A stretch of DNA of 57,548 nucleotides from Synechococcales cyanobacterium CRU_2_2 (GCA_012034805.1 JAAUOP010000012.1:1-57548); one strand, 5' to 3'; shown: positions 28,911-38,554, counted from the stretch's first letter. Numbers and translations: made by a program. Notes: generated by a model not told the origin, from the sequence alone.

Positions 28911-31418
28911 TTAGCGCGAGCTAAGACCTGGGGCAGAGGCCACCGCTGCCAGCTCTTTTTGGGGACGAATCCTGACTCGGTTGTCATCGTCCAAGTCAAT
29001 GCGGGCCACATCTCCTGCACGGAGCTCGCCGCTGAGGATTGCCTCGGCCAGGGGATCTTCGAGCAGGCGCTGTAGGGCTCGGCGCAGCGGACGGGCACCG
29101 TAGCGTTGGTCATAGCCTTCTTGAACCGCTAGGGTCTTGAAGGCCTCGCTGGCCACGAGGCCAATGCCGCGACCTTGGAGGCGATCGCCAATTTCCTTCA
29201 CCATGTGCTCGGCAATCTCCGCTACCTCAGGTTGGGTCAGCTGACGGAAGACGATCACTTCGTCGATGCGGTTCAAGAACTCGGGACGGAAGAATTGCTT
29301 GAGGTCATCGGTGACGCGATCGCGCATCCGACCATAGCTATCTTCGGAGCCTAGGTCAAAGCCTAGGCTCGCACCACCCTTCTCGATCGCCCGAGAGCCC
29401 AAGTTGGACGTCATGATGATCACCGTGTTTTTGAAGTCCACCACCTGACCTCGGCTGTCGGTCAGGCGGCCATCGTCGAGCACCTGCAACAGAACGTTAA
29501 AGATATCGGGGTGGGCCTTTTCCACTTCATCTAGGAGCAGGACGCTGTAAGGGCGACGGCGAATGGCTTCGGTGAGCTTGCCGCCGTCTTCGTGGCCCGC
29601 AAACCCTGGGGGCGACCCGATCAGTTTCGAGACCGTGTGGGACTCCATGAACTCGGACATGTCAATGCGAATGATCGCGTCTTCGCTGCCGAAGAGCTCC
29701 GCTGCTAGGGCCTTGCTCAGCTCGGTCTTGCCGACGCCCGTGGGGCCGCTAAAGAAAAAGCTGGCGATCGGCCGATCGGGGCTGTGGAGATTAACCCGCG
29801 ATCGCCGCATTGCCCGAGCCACGGCGTCCACCGCCTCGGATTGGCCAATCACCCGCTGGTGCAGCGTGTCCTCGAGGTGCATCAGCATCAGCGACTCGGA
29901 CTCGGTCAGCTTCATGGCTGGAATGCCCGTCCAAGCGGAGAGCACCTGGGCGATATCTTCAACATCTACTGCCGGGGTTTGCAGGGCCGGGATCGTGGTT
30001 TGAACCGACTCCATCACCTCTGCGGTGGTGCGCTGGGATTGGAGCTGGGCTTCGAGGCTGACCTCGCGATCGCGAAGTTCCGCTGCCTGGGAAAAATTCT
30101 GGCTGCGAATCGCATCCTGCTTCTCTTGGCAGACCCGGCGCAATTCTTGCTTGATGCCTTTGTCGGCATTGACCTGACTGTAGCGAAGCCGCACGCGGGA
30201 GCCCGCCTCGTCGATCAAGTCGATGGCCTTGTCAGGGAGGAAGCGATCGCTAATGTAGCGATCGGCCAATTGCGCCGCCGCTTCCAGCGCCGCATCCGTA
30301 ATCGTGAGCTGGTGGTGCTGCTCATAGACGCTGCGTACTCCCCGCAAAATGTCGAGGGTCTCGGAGGAAGACGGTTCGCCGACGCGCACCGGCTGGAAGC
30401 GGCGCTCGAGGGCCGCGTCTCGTTCGATGTACTGCCGAAATTCGTTTTGGGTCGTCGCTCCGATGCATTGAATTTCGCCCCGTGCCAGAGCGGGCTTCAT
30501 TAAGTTCGCTGCATCCATACTGCCCCCCATCGCCCCGGCTCCCATGAGCATGTGGATCTCGTCAATCATCAAGATGACATCATCCGCATTACGCAATTCG
30601 TCCAGCAGTTGGGTGATTCGCTCTTCAAACTCGCCCCGGAAGCGGGTACCTGCGACCAAACCGGTCAGATCCAAGCTAATAATTTGAGTGCCGAGCAAGC
30701 CTTCGGGCACATCTTGGTTGGCAATGCGCAGGGCAAGCCCCTCGGCGATCGCCGTCTTACCCACTCCCGGCTCACCGACCAAAATCGGATTATTCTTAGT
30801 ACGGCGGCCCAAAATTTGCACCACCCGCTCCGTTTCAAGCGCCCGACCGACCACGGGATCGATCAGTCCAGCGGCAGCTTTTTGGGTCAAATTGATACCA
30901 AACTCATCCAAAATGGGCGATGCGCCTCGGGGACGGTCGGTCGCCTCCTCCCGAAAGGGATTGCTGCTCCCAGCAGACACGAGGGTTTCTTCGAGGGCGT
31001 CCAGCAAATCCAGCTTCAAATCTTCGGCGTCAATTCCCAACTGGTGCAGCGTTTGCTGGGCAACCGTTCCCTCTTGGGACAACAGCGCCAAGAGCAAATG
31101 CTCTGGGCCGACAAACCGTTGCTTCCGCTGACGGGCTTCTTCGAGAGCCAACTCCATGACCCGACGCGTTTTCGGGGTAAAGGGAATTTCTGCGGGAACC
31201 GGGCCATCGCCGCGTCCAGAAATCGCCTCAATCGCATCTCGAGCTTCCTCCAGCGTTACACCCATCTCCACGAGAATTTGAGCCGCTAAGCTGGTTTGCT
31301 CGCGCAGTACGCCTAACAGTAGCTGCTCTGTGCCGACAGAGGTGTGCGACAGACGGCGTGCTTCTTCTTGGGCCAGCATGACAACGGCGATCGCACGATC
31401 TGTGAAGTATTCAAACAT
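28911..31418 (-). CDS. clpC: Clp protease ATP-binding subunit ClpC
   Basis: The 835-residue protein has two Clp_N repeats (about 1-145), the first AAA+ module (Walker A GEPGVGKTA near 212), a UVR-like middle segment (QNFSQAAELRDREVSLEAQL near 445) and the second AAA+ module (GPTGVGKTE near 555, Walker B LLLDEVEKAHPD, sensor R finger region). The tail is typical of ClpC. It unfolds proteins for the ClpP/ClpR protease in the cytoplasm. The UVR segment identifies ClpC rather than ClpB. A palindrome lies 72 bases upstream of the start. Confidence 0.95.
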   Translation of the reverse strand: MFEYFTDRAIAVVMLAQEEARRLSHTSVGTEQLLLGVLREQTSLAAQILVEMGVTLEEARDAIEAISGRGDGPVPAEIPFTPKTRRVMELALEEARQRKQRFVGPEHLLLALLSQEGTVAQQTLHQLGIDAEDLKLDLLDALEETLVSAGSSNPFREEATDRPRGASPILDEFGINLTQKAAAGLIDPVVGRALETERVVQILGRRTKNNPILVGEPGVGKTAIAEGLALRIANQDVPEGLLGTQIISLDLTGLVAGTRFRGEFEERITQLLDELRNADDVILMIDEIHMLMGAGAMGGSMDAANLMKPALARGEIQCIGATTQNEFRQYIERDAALERRFQPVRVGEPSSSETLDILRGVRSVYEQHHQLTITDAALEAAAQLADRYISDRFLPDKAIDLIDEAGSRVRLRYSQVNADKGIKQELRRVCQEKQDAIRSQNFSQAAELRDREVSLEAQLQSQRTTAEVMESVQTTIPALQTPAVDVEDIAQVLSAWTGIPAMKLTESESLMLMHLEDTLHQRVIGQSEAVDAVARAMRRSRVNLHSPDRPIASFFFSGPTGVGKTELSKALAAELFGSEDAIIRIDMSEFMESHTVSKLIGSPPGFAGHEDGGKLTEAIRRRPYSVLLLDEVEKAHPDIFNVLLQVLDDGRLTDSRGQVVDFKNTVIIMTSNLGSRAIEKGGASLGFDLGSEDSYGRMRDRVTDDLKQFFRPEFLNRIDEVIVFRQLTQPEVAEIAEHMVKEIGDRLQGRGIGLVASEAFKTLAVQEGYDQRYGARPLRRALQRLLEDPLAEAILSGELRAGDVARIDLDDDNRVRIRPQKELAAVASAPGLSSR

Positions 31419-31979
31419 GTGACGTTCTTATGCCTCACCATTCTGATGGGATGAACTGAGCTAGGATGCAACCTCACTCCCTTAAGACGCATTACGATTT
31501 CGTAATGTTCTTCTCAATACTTTAACGACGAATTTCACCGTTGGGAGGTGGGGAGAGCCGAAACCTACTAGGGGGGTTGCTTCCCCAGGGTTGTAGGCCA
31601 GCTGGCACAAGGCCCGATGAGCGGTTCTGGAAACTGCTCTGGGAACTGTGCTCTGGGGACTACTCGACTGGGCTGGTCTAGTTCTGAGCCGGTCTAGTTT
31701 AGGAATTCACCATTCTTCTCCTATCTTAATAAGTGGATTCACGGCTTAATTGAGCGACTGCGCCGCAAGATTCGATGGATTTACTCTAGAAGGAACTCAG
31801 GCGGCTGAAGAGAATATGGGCAATGAGCAGGCCGGGGACTGTCCAGCGTTGTGCTGCACCCCCAGAGCACCGAATTTGACCTGAATTTAACTGATTGAGT
31901 CTGGTTTTGGTTGCATCCCAGTGGATCGTCGAATCTCGCGATTCTCGCGATCGTTTTTCACCTGAGGAGCTTACCTTTG
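31419..31979. other. 561-bp spacer upstream of clpC
   Basis: This spacer lies between the divergent clpC and small hypothetical genes. It holds the palindrome at 31490-31507. Beyond this I see nothing I can support. Confidence 0.6.
31490..31507. promoter_or_regulatory. palindrome upstream of clpC, possible operator
   Basis: CATTACG and CGTAATG form a perfect 7-bp inverted repeat around ATTT. It lies 72 bases upstream of the clpC start, within range of a promoter. The binding protein is unknown; it does not match the CIRCE consensus. Confidence 0.35.
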
Positions 31980-32297
31980 ATGTTTCAGTCCACCTCGTTT
32001 CAACCCACTCACTGCTTGGTTTCGCGCACACGCCAAGTTGCCGTTCAGCTGATCACAACGCCCCAGGGGGCCGAGCTATTAACGGAGACGGAGTGGCAGC
32101 AGGGCCTTCGAGCAGCATTTCTAATGCACCCCAAGCGGGGTTTCTTTTGCCATGGGGTGCAGGTGATTGGCTTTCGGCTAGAGCCGATGGTGTCCGATCA
32201 GGCAACGACAAGTCTCGCCGTTGCCCATGCGAATTTCTCCGGCAATTTCTCCGGCAATTCTCCCAACACGTCGATCGAGGCGTTTGAGGCTTGCTAA
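31980..32297 (+). CDS. hypothetical protein, 105 residues
   Basis: The start at 31980 is preceded by a TGAGGAG-like ribosome site about ten bases upstream. The protein opens MFQSTSFQPTHCLVSRTRQ and has no signal peptide or membrane segment. A 12-bp in-frame repeat (NFSG) lies near the C-terminus. I do not recognise a domain. Codon use matches its neighbours, so it is probably a real gene. Confidence 0.55.
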   Translation: MFQSTSFQPTHCLVSRTRQVAVQLITTPQGAELLTETEWQQGLRAAFLMHPKRGFFCHGVQVIGFRLEPMVSDQATTSLAVAHANFSGNFSGNSPNTSIEAFEAC

Positions 32298-32438
32298 GGG
32301 CTCGCTGATGGGCGGATTGGCTCAAGCAGGCAGGCCCAAGGTTGGCGGTAAGGTTGGCGGCGAGGAGGGGCGATCGCAGCCCCACTGATAAGATCAACTC
32401 AGCACTCTTTTCAGCACCTCCCTGTCGCTCTATCCCAT

Positions 32439-33137
32439 ATGGCTGAGCAAATCGATCTCTTTGAGTTTTCCGGAACAGAAACGCTTTCGCCCGCCCCAAA
32501 GGAGTTCGACCCAGCCCAAATTCCTACCCACGCGGGCGTCCAGATCCCCCCTGGTACCTACAGTGCCATGGGGGATCTAGTTGAGCCTTGCAACCGCTGC
32601 CATCGCTGCGGACTAGGTGCGACGCGTACCCATGCCGTCATCGGTCGAGGAAACCCCAACGCCGACGTCTTGATCATCGGCGAAGGCCCTGGGCAAACCG
32701 AGGATGAAACTGGGCAACCCTTTGTGGGTCGAGCGGGCCAGCTGCTGGATAAGATCTTGGCCGCTGTCCAGTTCGACGCATCCCACGTCTATATTGCCAA
32801 TATCGTCAAATGTCGCCCCCCGGACAACCGCAAGCCCACTGACAAAGAGATGCAGGCTTGTATGCCCTATTTGCGGGAGCAAATTCGGCTGCAGGCTCCC
32901 AAGATAATTTTACTGATGGGAGCGACCTCGGTGCAGGGCCTGATCGGCGACAAGCGGGGCATCACAAAAATACGCGGCGAGTGGATTGAATGGGAGGGCA
33001 AACTCTGTATGCCCATGCTGCACCCGGCTTACCTGCTCCGCAATCCCTCCCGAGAACCGGGCAAACCTAAGTGGCAAACTTGGCAGGATATTCAGGCTGT
33101 CCGCCTGAAGTACGACGCGATTCAACATGCAGCCTAG
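32439..33137 (+). CDS. uracil-DNA glycosylase, family 4
   Basis: The 232-residue protein has the family 4 hallmarks: two N-terminal Cys that bind the 4Fe-4S cluster (EPCNRCHRCGLG), motif A GEGPGQTEDETGQPFVGRAGQLL, the later cluster Cys in KCRPPDNRKP and ACMPYL, and motif B MLHPAYLLRNPS. It removes uracil from DNA at the first step of base-excision repair. The next gene starts 40 bases downstream. Confidence 0.93.
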   Translation: MAEQIDLFEFSGTETLSPAPKEFDPAQIPTHAGVQIPPGTYSAMGDLVEPCNRCHRCGLGATRTHAVIGRGNPNADVLIIGEGPGQTEDETGQPFVGRAGQLLDKILAAVQFDASHVYIANIVKCRPPDNRKPTDKEMQACMPYLREQIRLQAPKIILLMGATSVQGLIGDKRGITKIRGEWIEWEGKLCMPMLHPAYLLRNPSREPGKPKWQTWQDIQAVRLKYDAIQHAA

Positions 33138-33177
33138 ATCCAGTGTGAGGCAAGGCTCCCAAATATTACCTTCCACC

Positions 33178-33744
33178 ATGACATCTAAGACCTCTTTGGA
33201 TCAGACCTCTGACCTACAGGTAAGCTGGGCCGACTACCACGAAACCATCGAACGCTTAGCCGTGATGGTTTATGAATCGGGCTGGAAATTTAATCAGCTG
33301 ATTTGCTTGGCGAAAGGGGGTCTACGGGTGGGCGATATTTTGGCCCGAATCTTTGACCTGCCGCTGGCGATTTTAGCAACCTCTTCCTACGGGGGCGATG
33401 GCAACCGCAGGCGGGGCTCGATTACCTTCTCCCACGATCTGGCGATGACGACCGCAAACTTGGGCAGTCACATTTTGCTGGTGGATGATCTGGTGGATTC
33501 TGGAATCACGCTCCAAAAAAGCCTGCTTTGGCTGGATCGACGCTATGGCTTTTACATTGAAGAAGTACGAACAGCGGTGCTGTGGCACAAGGATTGTTCG
33601 GTGATCAAGCCGGATTATTGCGTTGAGTATTTGGCTGATAATCCCTGGATTCATCAGCCTTTTGAACCCTACGAACAGATTTCTCCCGCAGCCTTAGCCC
33701 ATCGACTTCGGCAAGCGCCAGGCACGGACATCAAGTCAGAATGA
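33178..33744 (+). CDS. phosphoribosyltransferase family protein
   Basis: The 188-residue protein has the PRPP-binding loop ILLVDDLVDSGIT near residues 99-111 and the PPi loop AKGGLRVGD near 42. This is the xanthine-guanine/hypoxanthine type I PRTase fold. It probably salvages a purine or acts on a related base; the hood is too divergent to name the substrate. The start at 33178 is chosen over an upstream ATG that overlaps the glycosylase stop, because homology begins at MTSKTS. Confidence 0.8.
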   Translation: MTSKTSLDQTSDLQVSWADYHETIERLAVMVYESGWKFNQLICLAKGGLRVGDILARIFDLPLAILATSSYGGDGNRRRGSITFSHDLAMTTANLGSHILLVDDLVDSGITLQKSLLWLDRRYGFYIEEVRTAVLWHKDCSVIKPDYCVEYLADNPWIHQPFEPYEQISPAALAHRLRQAPGTDIKSE

Positions 33745-33867
33745 ATCCCTGTTCGCCTGGCTGCTCTTGGGGGAACGCTAGATCCATGCCTTTCGACTCT
33801 ACTCCCATGGAATAAATTTTTCTAGAGTCGCAGGTTTGGGCCTACAAATGGCAGGAGATGCATCTCA

Positions 33868-34473
33868 ATGAGCATGAAAGATCCCGTTCACCCTTCCCAG
33901 GCTTGGTTCAATCCCTATGGAGCAGCAGCTCATGCGAAGGGCAGCCAAGCTGGGGAAGGCCTAAAACTGCCCATGGGCCCAGAACCCAAGAACGTGATGG
34001 AGACCCTGGTGATGATGGAGGTGGTTCAGCAGGTACAAAAGCTGCCCTCTAAACAGCAGGAGTTTGTCAAGGTGGCGCAGATTAAGGCCTATGCGCTTAA
34101 CGCTTTGCCACCGATGTATGTCACGAGCGAAAAGGGCTGGGAAAAGCAGTGGCGGCGCGGGCAGAACGAGATGAAAGAGGTGATCGTCACCGCCGTTCGT
34201 CAAGGCATCGCAGCCGTTCAGCGAGACCCCTTGAGGGAGATTACCCAGCTCTCCTCAGAATCGAGTCCTCTGGCGGAAACGGCACTTAAGCAAATCATGC
34301 GGCTGCTTGGACGGGATGATTTGACTTGGTATACGGTTGTTCCGGCACTGAAGCAGGCTCTAGGCGCGAGGGGCAATCTGCCCCATCGGGCTCAAACGCC
34401 AACCTCGAATGCTTCTGAACACTTGAATGATCACTCTGGCGGGGTCAATTGGGACAAAAACTATCGACTTTAG
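33868..34473 (+). CDS. ComFB family protein
   Basis: The 201-residue protein has a central ComFB domain (about 45-130): NVMETLVMMEVVQQVQKLP then ALNALPPMYVTSEKGWEKQ. The family name comes from Bacillus competence, and cyanobacterial members have recently been reported to bind cyclic dinucleotides. Here the domain is flanked by an N-terminal linker and a C-terminal helical part. It stands alone, downstream of the phosphoribosyltransferase on the same strand. Confidence 0.8.
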   Translation: MSMKDPVHPSQAWFNPYGAAAHAKGSQAGEGLKLPMGPEPKNVMETLVMMEVVQQVQKLPSKQQEFVKVAQIKAYALNALPPMYVTSEKGWEKQWRRGQNEMKEVIVTAVRQGIAAVQRDPLREITQLSSESSPLAETALKQIMRLLGRDDLTWYTVVPALKQALGARGNLPHRAQTPTSNASEHLNDHSGGVNWDKNYRL

Positions 34474-34585
34474 GGGAGCCTGCCCTGGGGGCTGGGCTAG
34501 GAATGGGCTAACATCCTCGGTTAAGATGGCCTTGAATTTGCTTGAATTCCTCTAGGTCTCGCGAGCCGAGCCCCATACGCCGCCC

Positions 34586-35460
34586 ATGGATGATTTCGAC
34601 GATATTCCCGTTGCCCTTCGGGATACGCCTGCCCTCAACCCTCCGGTTGTGAAGCGGCGTATTTTTGGAGTGCGGGTTTGGCCGCTGGCGCGGTGGGACT
34701 GTTGGCCGGGGCGATCGCCGCCACATTCCCCCAGGGGGGGCTGTCCAACGTCTTCTCCTCCCATACAGTAAAACTGAAGCTCGGCCCATCCGATACGCAA
34801 GCGCAGAAGGAGGCGATCGCCAACCCGCCCGCAGCAACCCAGCCTAGCCCAAGCCAGCCTGGGTTCATCCCCTCCGGAAAAACCCTATCTGGCAAAATCT
34901 CGGATGTTAAAGTGAGCAATCAAGGCCCTGCGGCTGAAGAGGCTTCTTCCAAGGCCATCCTCGGTCATTTCCCCTATCCGGAAGCCCCGCTCGATACCCT
35001 CGTGGAAGTGGCTCCGGGTATCAAGCTCTCCAAGGCGGCGGCGGAGGCTTATCAAAACCTGGAAAAAGCAGCCCGCGCCGATGGTGTCAATTTGGTGCTG
35101 CTATCCGGGTTTCGCTCCGTGGAAGATCAAAAATATTTATTCTTTGGCGTTAAGGGAGAGCGGGGGCAGACCGCCTCAGAACGGGCTAAGGTGAGCGCGC
35201 CACCGGGATACAGTGAGCACCATACGGGCTATGCGATGGATATCGGTGATGCGGCGGCACCCGGCTCAAATTTGAGCGATAACTTTGAACAGAGTCAGGC
35301 TTTTAAGTGGCTAGAAAAAATGCAGCCTACTCTAGTTTTGAGCTGTCTTTCCCCAAGGGAAATTCCCAGGGGGTTAATTATGAACCCTGGCACTGGCGGT
35401 TTGTGGGCGATCAACAAAGTTTAGAAACGTTTCATCAAACCCAGCTCAACCCAGCCTCGC
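34586..35460 (+). CDS. D-alanyl-D-alanine carboxypeptidase, VanY family, two apparent frameshifts
   Basis: The start at 34586 (MDDFDDIPVALRDTP) fits cyanobacterial homologues. One base restored in T5 (34661-34665) continues into a membrane anchor (GLAAGAVGLLAGAIAATF). The catalytic domain shows LLSGFRSVEDQKYLF, PPGYSEHHTGYAMDIGD (Zn-binding His and Asp) and, after a second restored base in A6 (35314-35319), VNYEPWHWRFVGD with the last Zn-binding His. The enzyme trims stem peptides in the periplasm. Its 3' end is not clear: the corrected frame reads on into the next gene, so the stop may be hidden by another missing base. Confidence 0.75.
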
Positions 35461-35502
35461 CCAACCGTCGAGACCCGTTCAGCCCTCGAGTCGAGCCCAG
35501 CC

Positions 35503-36179
35503 ATGAGCCAAACCCGCTTGAATTTGGTGCGATCGCCATCTTCACCGTCACGTTCAGCACGCTGCTGAGCTCCTTTTTGGATATCTCGCCGTTTTTCCCA
35601 GCCACCGCGACCTTCGGATTCATGGGTCTGGCAACCGTGGATCGGTTTGCTTGGAGCGGCCAGGGTGGCAACTTGCTAGTGGACTGGTTTGCCCAGCGTT
35701 CCGATCAGCACCGCAGCCGAGTCTTGACCCACGAGGCAGGACATTTTTTGGTGGCCCATTTGCTCGGAATCGCGGTGACGGGCTATGCGTTGACGGCCTG
35801 GGAAGCTCGCCAACAGGGCAATCAAGCTGCAGGCGGTGTCCAATTTGACGACCAGCGGATTCAGGCCCAGCTGGAGGAGGGCGTGATTTCTAGCGACATC
35901 GTCGAGCGCTACTGCCAGGTTTGGATGGCCGGTGGGGCGGCGGAGCAGAGGGTGTTTGGCGATGTGCAAGGTGGAGTAGATGATGTGATCAAGCTGCGTG
36001 GACTCTTGAGCGCACTCAACTATTCACCGCAAATGCTAGAGCAAAAGGAGCGCTGGGCGGCGTTTCAAGCCAAGCAGATGATTGAGCGTCACGCGGATGC
36101 CTACGAGGCGTTGAAGGCGGCCATGGCCGAGCGGCGATCGCTGGAGGATTGTGTGGCGGCGATCGCGGGGGCTGCCTGA
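35503..36179 (+). CDS. M41-like membrane metalloprotease domain protein, one possible frameshift
   Basis: The protein of about 225 residues has one or two membrane segments near the start, then HEAGHFLVAHLLGI with the HExxH zinc motif of FtsH-type peptidases, and helices ending DVIKLRGLL. There is no AAA+ domain, so it resembles the cyanobacterial FtsH-like proteins without ATPase. The ATG at 35503 gives the typical start MSQTRLNLV if one base is restored next to the HIP1 site at 35530. As written, the frame is continuous with the end of the VanY gene instead. Confidence 0.72.
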
Positions 36180-36240
36180 AGTCGGCTGAAGTCGGCTGAA
36201 GTCGGCTGAAGTCGGCTGAAGTTGGCTGAAGTTGGGTGAG
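36177..36240. repeat. 10-bp tandem repeat, six units
   Basis: Units of GTCGGCTGAA run from the stop codon of the M41-like gene into the spacer. The last two are diverged. The period is not a multiple of three. Confidence 0.95.
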
Positions 36241-36264
36241 GCAAACCAACTGTTCGGCGGAGTA

Positions 36265-36303
36265 AATCAATCTATAAAATCAATCTATAAAATCAATCTA
36301 TAA
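36265..36303. repeat. 13-bp tandem repeat, three units, just before ylxR
   Basis: Three perfect units of AATCAATCTATAA end 4 bases before the ylxR start codon, so they occupy the place of a ribosome-binding site. No Shine-Dalgarno sequence remains. Confidence 0.95.
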
Positions 36304-36307
36304 ATCT

Positions 36308-36585
36308 ATGGAAAAAGACCATCGCTGTTGTATTAGCTGTCGTAAAGTTGCGCCCAAGGCCGAGTTTTGGCGCATTGTGCGCTGTCATGGCGATCCTGCG
36401 GAGCTTGGCAAAGCCAATCGTACCATCCAGCTCGACGTCGGCATGGGTCGCTCTGCCTATCTCTGCCCCAGTGCAGCTTGCCTCAAACAGGCACAGAAAA
36501 AAACCGGATTGGGCGATCGCTCCGCACCGCCGTCCCCGACCCAATCTATCAAGCCCTGGAGCAACGCCTTGGCGTCTCTGGCTGA
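36308..36585 (+). CDS. ylxR: YlxR family RNA-binding protein (DUF448), one apparent frameshift
   Basis: The first 65 residues match the family: RCCISCRKVAPKAEFWRIVR, then MGRSAYLCPSAACLKQAQKK. Restoring one A in the A7 run (36499-36505) gives NRIGRSLRTAVPDPIYQALEQRL, the usual C-terminus, ending at 36585. YlxR proteins are small RNA-binding proteins, normally encoded between nusA and infB; neither is present here. The next gene starts 70 bases on. Confidence 0.82.
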
Positions 36586-36654
36586 GCCCTTTTTCGCCTG
36601 AGACTTTTCTCGCCTGAGCCTTTGCCTGCGTTTTTCAATTCGATATCGCCATCC

Positions 36655-37371
36655 ATGCTTTTCCGCATCCCTCAGGTTCTTAACCTTGCCGAACTCGCCT
36701 CAATCCGTGAAATTCTGGCCGTCGCTGAATTCGTCGATGGTAAGCTCACCGCAGGCTGGCACGCCAAAGCAGTCAAACACAACCAGCAGCTCAAGACCGC
36801 GCTGCCAGAAGCCCAAGACCTCAAACACAAGGTTCACTCTGCCTTCGTCCGTCATCCCCTGTTTCAGGCTGCCGTGCGTCCTCGCTCGATCCATACTATT
36901 TTGTTTAGCCGCTACGACGAGGGGATGTCCTACGGTCGGCACACCGACAATGCCTTGATGAGCGGCCAGGATTTTCACCGCTCTGATGTATCATTTACCC
37001 TCTTTCTCAACGCCCCTAATGAATATGACGGGGGTGAGCTGGTGATCGAAGGGGCTGACGATGAGCAAACCTACAAGCTCGAGGCGGGAATGGCGATCGT
37101 CTACCCTTCCTCCTCGCTCCATCGGGTGCAACCGGTTACCCGAGGCCAGCGCTGGGTGGCGGTGGGCTGGGTACAGAGCCTGGTGCGAGATCCGGCCCAG
37201 CGGGAAATTTTGTTTGACCTGGAGACTACCCGGCGATCGCTGTTTGCCCAATCCGGCAAAACCGACGAGTTTGACCTGATTTCCAAAACGCTCTCTAATT
37301 TGCTGAGAATGTGGCCGACTAGCGTGGGCCGACTAGAATTGCTCACCCCCCGAAGCCTCTACCCATGCTGA
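36655..37371 (+). CDS. Fe(II)/2-oxoglutarate dioxygenase, PKHD type (PiuC-like)
   Basis: The 238-residue protein has the PKHD-hydroxylase pattern: [20 protein letters not shown] with the Fe-binding His and Asp, [18 protein letters not shown], and the distal His in [20 protein letters not shown] with the Arg that binds 2-oxoglutarate. PiuC-type enzymes are linked to iron uptake in proteobacteria; the substrate is unknown. The start at 36655 (MLFRIPQVL) is chosen on homology. Its stop overlaps the ureE start by 7 bases, so the two are probably translated from one transcript. Confidence 0.87.
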   Translation: MLFRIPQVLNLAELASIREILAVAEFVDGKLTAGWHAKAVKHNQQLKTALPEAQDLKHKVHSAFVRHPLFQAAVRPRSIHTILFSRYDEGMSYGRHTDNALMSGQDFHRSDVSFTLFLNAPNEYDGGELVIEGADDEQTYKLEAGMAIVYPSSSLHRVQPVTRGQRWVAVGWVQSLVRDPAQREILFDLETTRRSLFAQSGKTDEFDLISKTLSNLLRMWPTSVGRLELLTPRSLYPC

Positions 37372-37811
37372 TCTTTACCCGCCGTCTGGAACCTGCCCAG
37401 CCTTTGTCAAATCCGATTCAGCCGGACTTGACCTTGGCGCTCACGGCAGAGGAACGATCGCGATCGCGCCATCACCGCTTCGATCTGCCCAGCGGCCCCC
37501 TCTTACTTCAGCTGCCCCGAGGCACTCTGCTCAAGGATGGCGACCTGTTGCAAACCGCAACCGGTGACACTATGCTCAAAATTGAGGCGAGACCCGAGCC
37601 TGTGCTTACGGTACGCGCGAGCACCCCCCTCGACCTGCTTGAAGCCGCCTATCACCTCGGCAATCGCCATGTCCCGCTGGAAATCAATGCCGATTATCTG
37701 CGCTTAGCACCCGATCCGGTTCTGGAGAAGATGCTGAACCAACTTGGTCTCGCGATCGCGTCCGAGATCGCCCCTCTTCACCCCATTCCTGGAGCCTATC
37801 ATTCGCACTAA
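37365..37811 (+). CDS. ureE: urease accessory protein UreE
   Basis: The 148-residue protein has the UreE N-terminal domain ([20 protein letters not shown]) and metal-binding domain ([20 protein letters not shown] with the metal His, then LEKMLNQLG). The C-terminus ends [10 protein letters not shown] and has only a short His tail. UreE delivers nickel to the UreF-UreG-UreD complex. The structural genes ureABC are not in the window. Confidence 0.93.
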   Translation: MLIFTRRLEPAQPLSNPIQPDLTLALTAEERSRSRHHRFDLPSGPLLLQLPRGTLLKDGDLLQTATGDTMLKIEARPEPVLTVRASTPLDLLEAAYHLGNRHVPLEINADYLRLAPDPVLEKMLNQLGLAIASEIAPLHPIPGAYHSH

Positions 37812-37844
37812 ACCGAGGCCAAGCATAACCATTCATCACGATGG

Positions 37845-37883
37845 TTCAAAACAATGCTTCAAAACAATGCTTCAAAACAATGG
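37845..37883. repeat. 13-bp tandem repeat, three units, at the uma2 start
   Basis: Three units of TTCAAAACAATGC precede and overlap the ATG at 37880. The 13-bp period argues that this stretch is not translated, and so supports the ATG at 37880 over an in-frame ATG at 37841. Confidence 0.9.
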
Positions 37884-38554
37884 TTCAAACCCCAACGAAG
37901 CCCCTCACACTCATTGAGTTTCTTGCCCTCCCCGAGACCAAACCGGCCAGCCAATATACCCACGGGCACCTCTACCCAAAGCCCATGCCCCAAGGAAAAC
38001 ACAGTCGCCTTCAACGCAAACTCACCGAACGTATCAACCACACCTGCGAAAACAACCACACCTGCGAAAACAACCACACCTGCGAAAACAACCACATTTC
38101 TGAAAACAGCCCCACTCCCGAAGGCAGCCCTACCTCCCCAAACGCCCCTATCCCAGCAGACCGCGCTGAGGCTTTCCCAGAACTCCGCTGTACCTTCGGG
38201 GGACGCTCGATTGTCCCCGATATTGCCGTCTTTCGTCATAGCCGCATCCCCACGGACCAAAACGGTGATATCGCAGACGCCTTCGCGCTTCCCCCCGACT
38301 GGACGATCGAAATCCTTCCACCGAACCAAAGCACCACAAAAGTGATCGACAACATCCTCCACTGTTTGCAAAACGGCTGTGAAATGGGCTGGCTCCTCGA
38401 CCCCGCCGAACGTTCTGTCACGGCTTACCCAAAAGACCAACAACCCATCCACCTCAGTAATCCCAACGCCATCCTACCTGTCCCCACATTTGCCACAGCC
38501 TTGGACCTGACTGTCGCCCAATTGTTTGGTTGGCTTCAATCCCGCAATTCCTAG
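37880..38554 (+). CDS. Uma2 family (DUF820) PD-(D/E)xK protein
   Basis: The 224-residue protein opens [24 protein letters not shown], nearly the same as the second Uma2 protein at 45779. The core has [21 protein letters not shown] and [11 protein letters not shown], the places of the catalytic acids of this nuclease fold. An 18-bp in-frame repeat (HTCENN units) interrupts the N-terminal half. Uma2 genes are abundant in cyanobacteria and their role is unclear. This copy sits between ureE and ureF. Confidence 0.85.
   Translation: MVQTPTKPLTLIEFLALPETKPASQYTHGHLYPKPMPQGKHSRLQRKLTERINHTCENNHTCENNHTCENNHISENSPTPEGSPTSPNAPIPADRAEAFPELRCTFGGRSIVPDIAVFRHSRIPTDQNGDIADAFALPPDWTIEILPPNQSTTKVIDNILHCLQNGCEMGWLLDPAERSVTAYPKDQQPIHLSNPNAILPVPTFATALDLTVAQLFGWLQSRNS
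38035..38106 (+). repeat. 18-bp tandem repeat, four units, in frame
   Basis: Units of CAACCACACCTGCGAAAA (last one diverged) encode HTCENN repeats in the Uma2 protein. The paralogue at 45779 lacks this insert. Confidence 0.95.

Noticed and set aside
38035..38106. Possible CRISPR-like array
   Set aside because: The units are directly adjacent without spacers and lie in frame in a Uma2 gene. No cas genes are near. The same applies to the arrays at 18130 and 51051.
37859..38452. A 197-codon minus-strand frame in the first uma2 gene
   Set aside because: Its repeats mirror the HTCENN units of the plus-strand gene, and its sequence has no family features.
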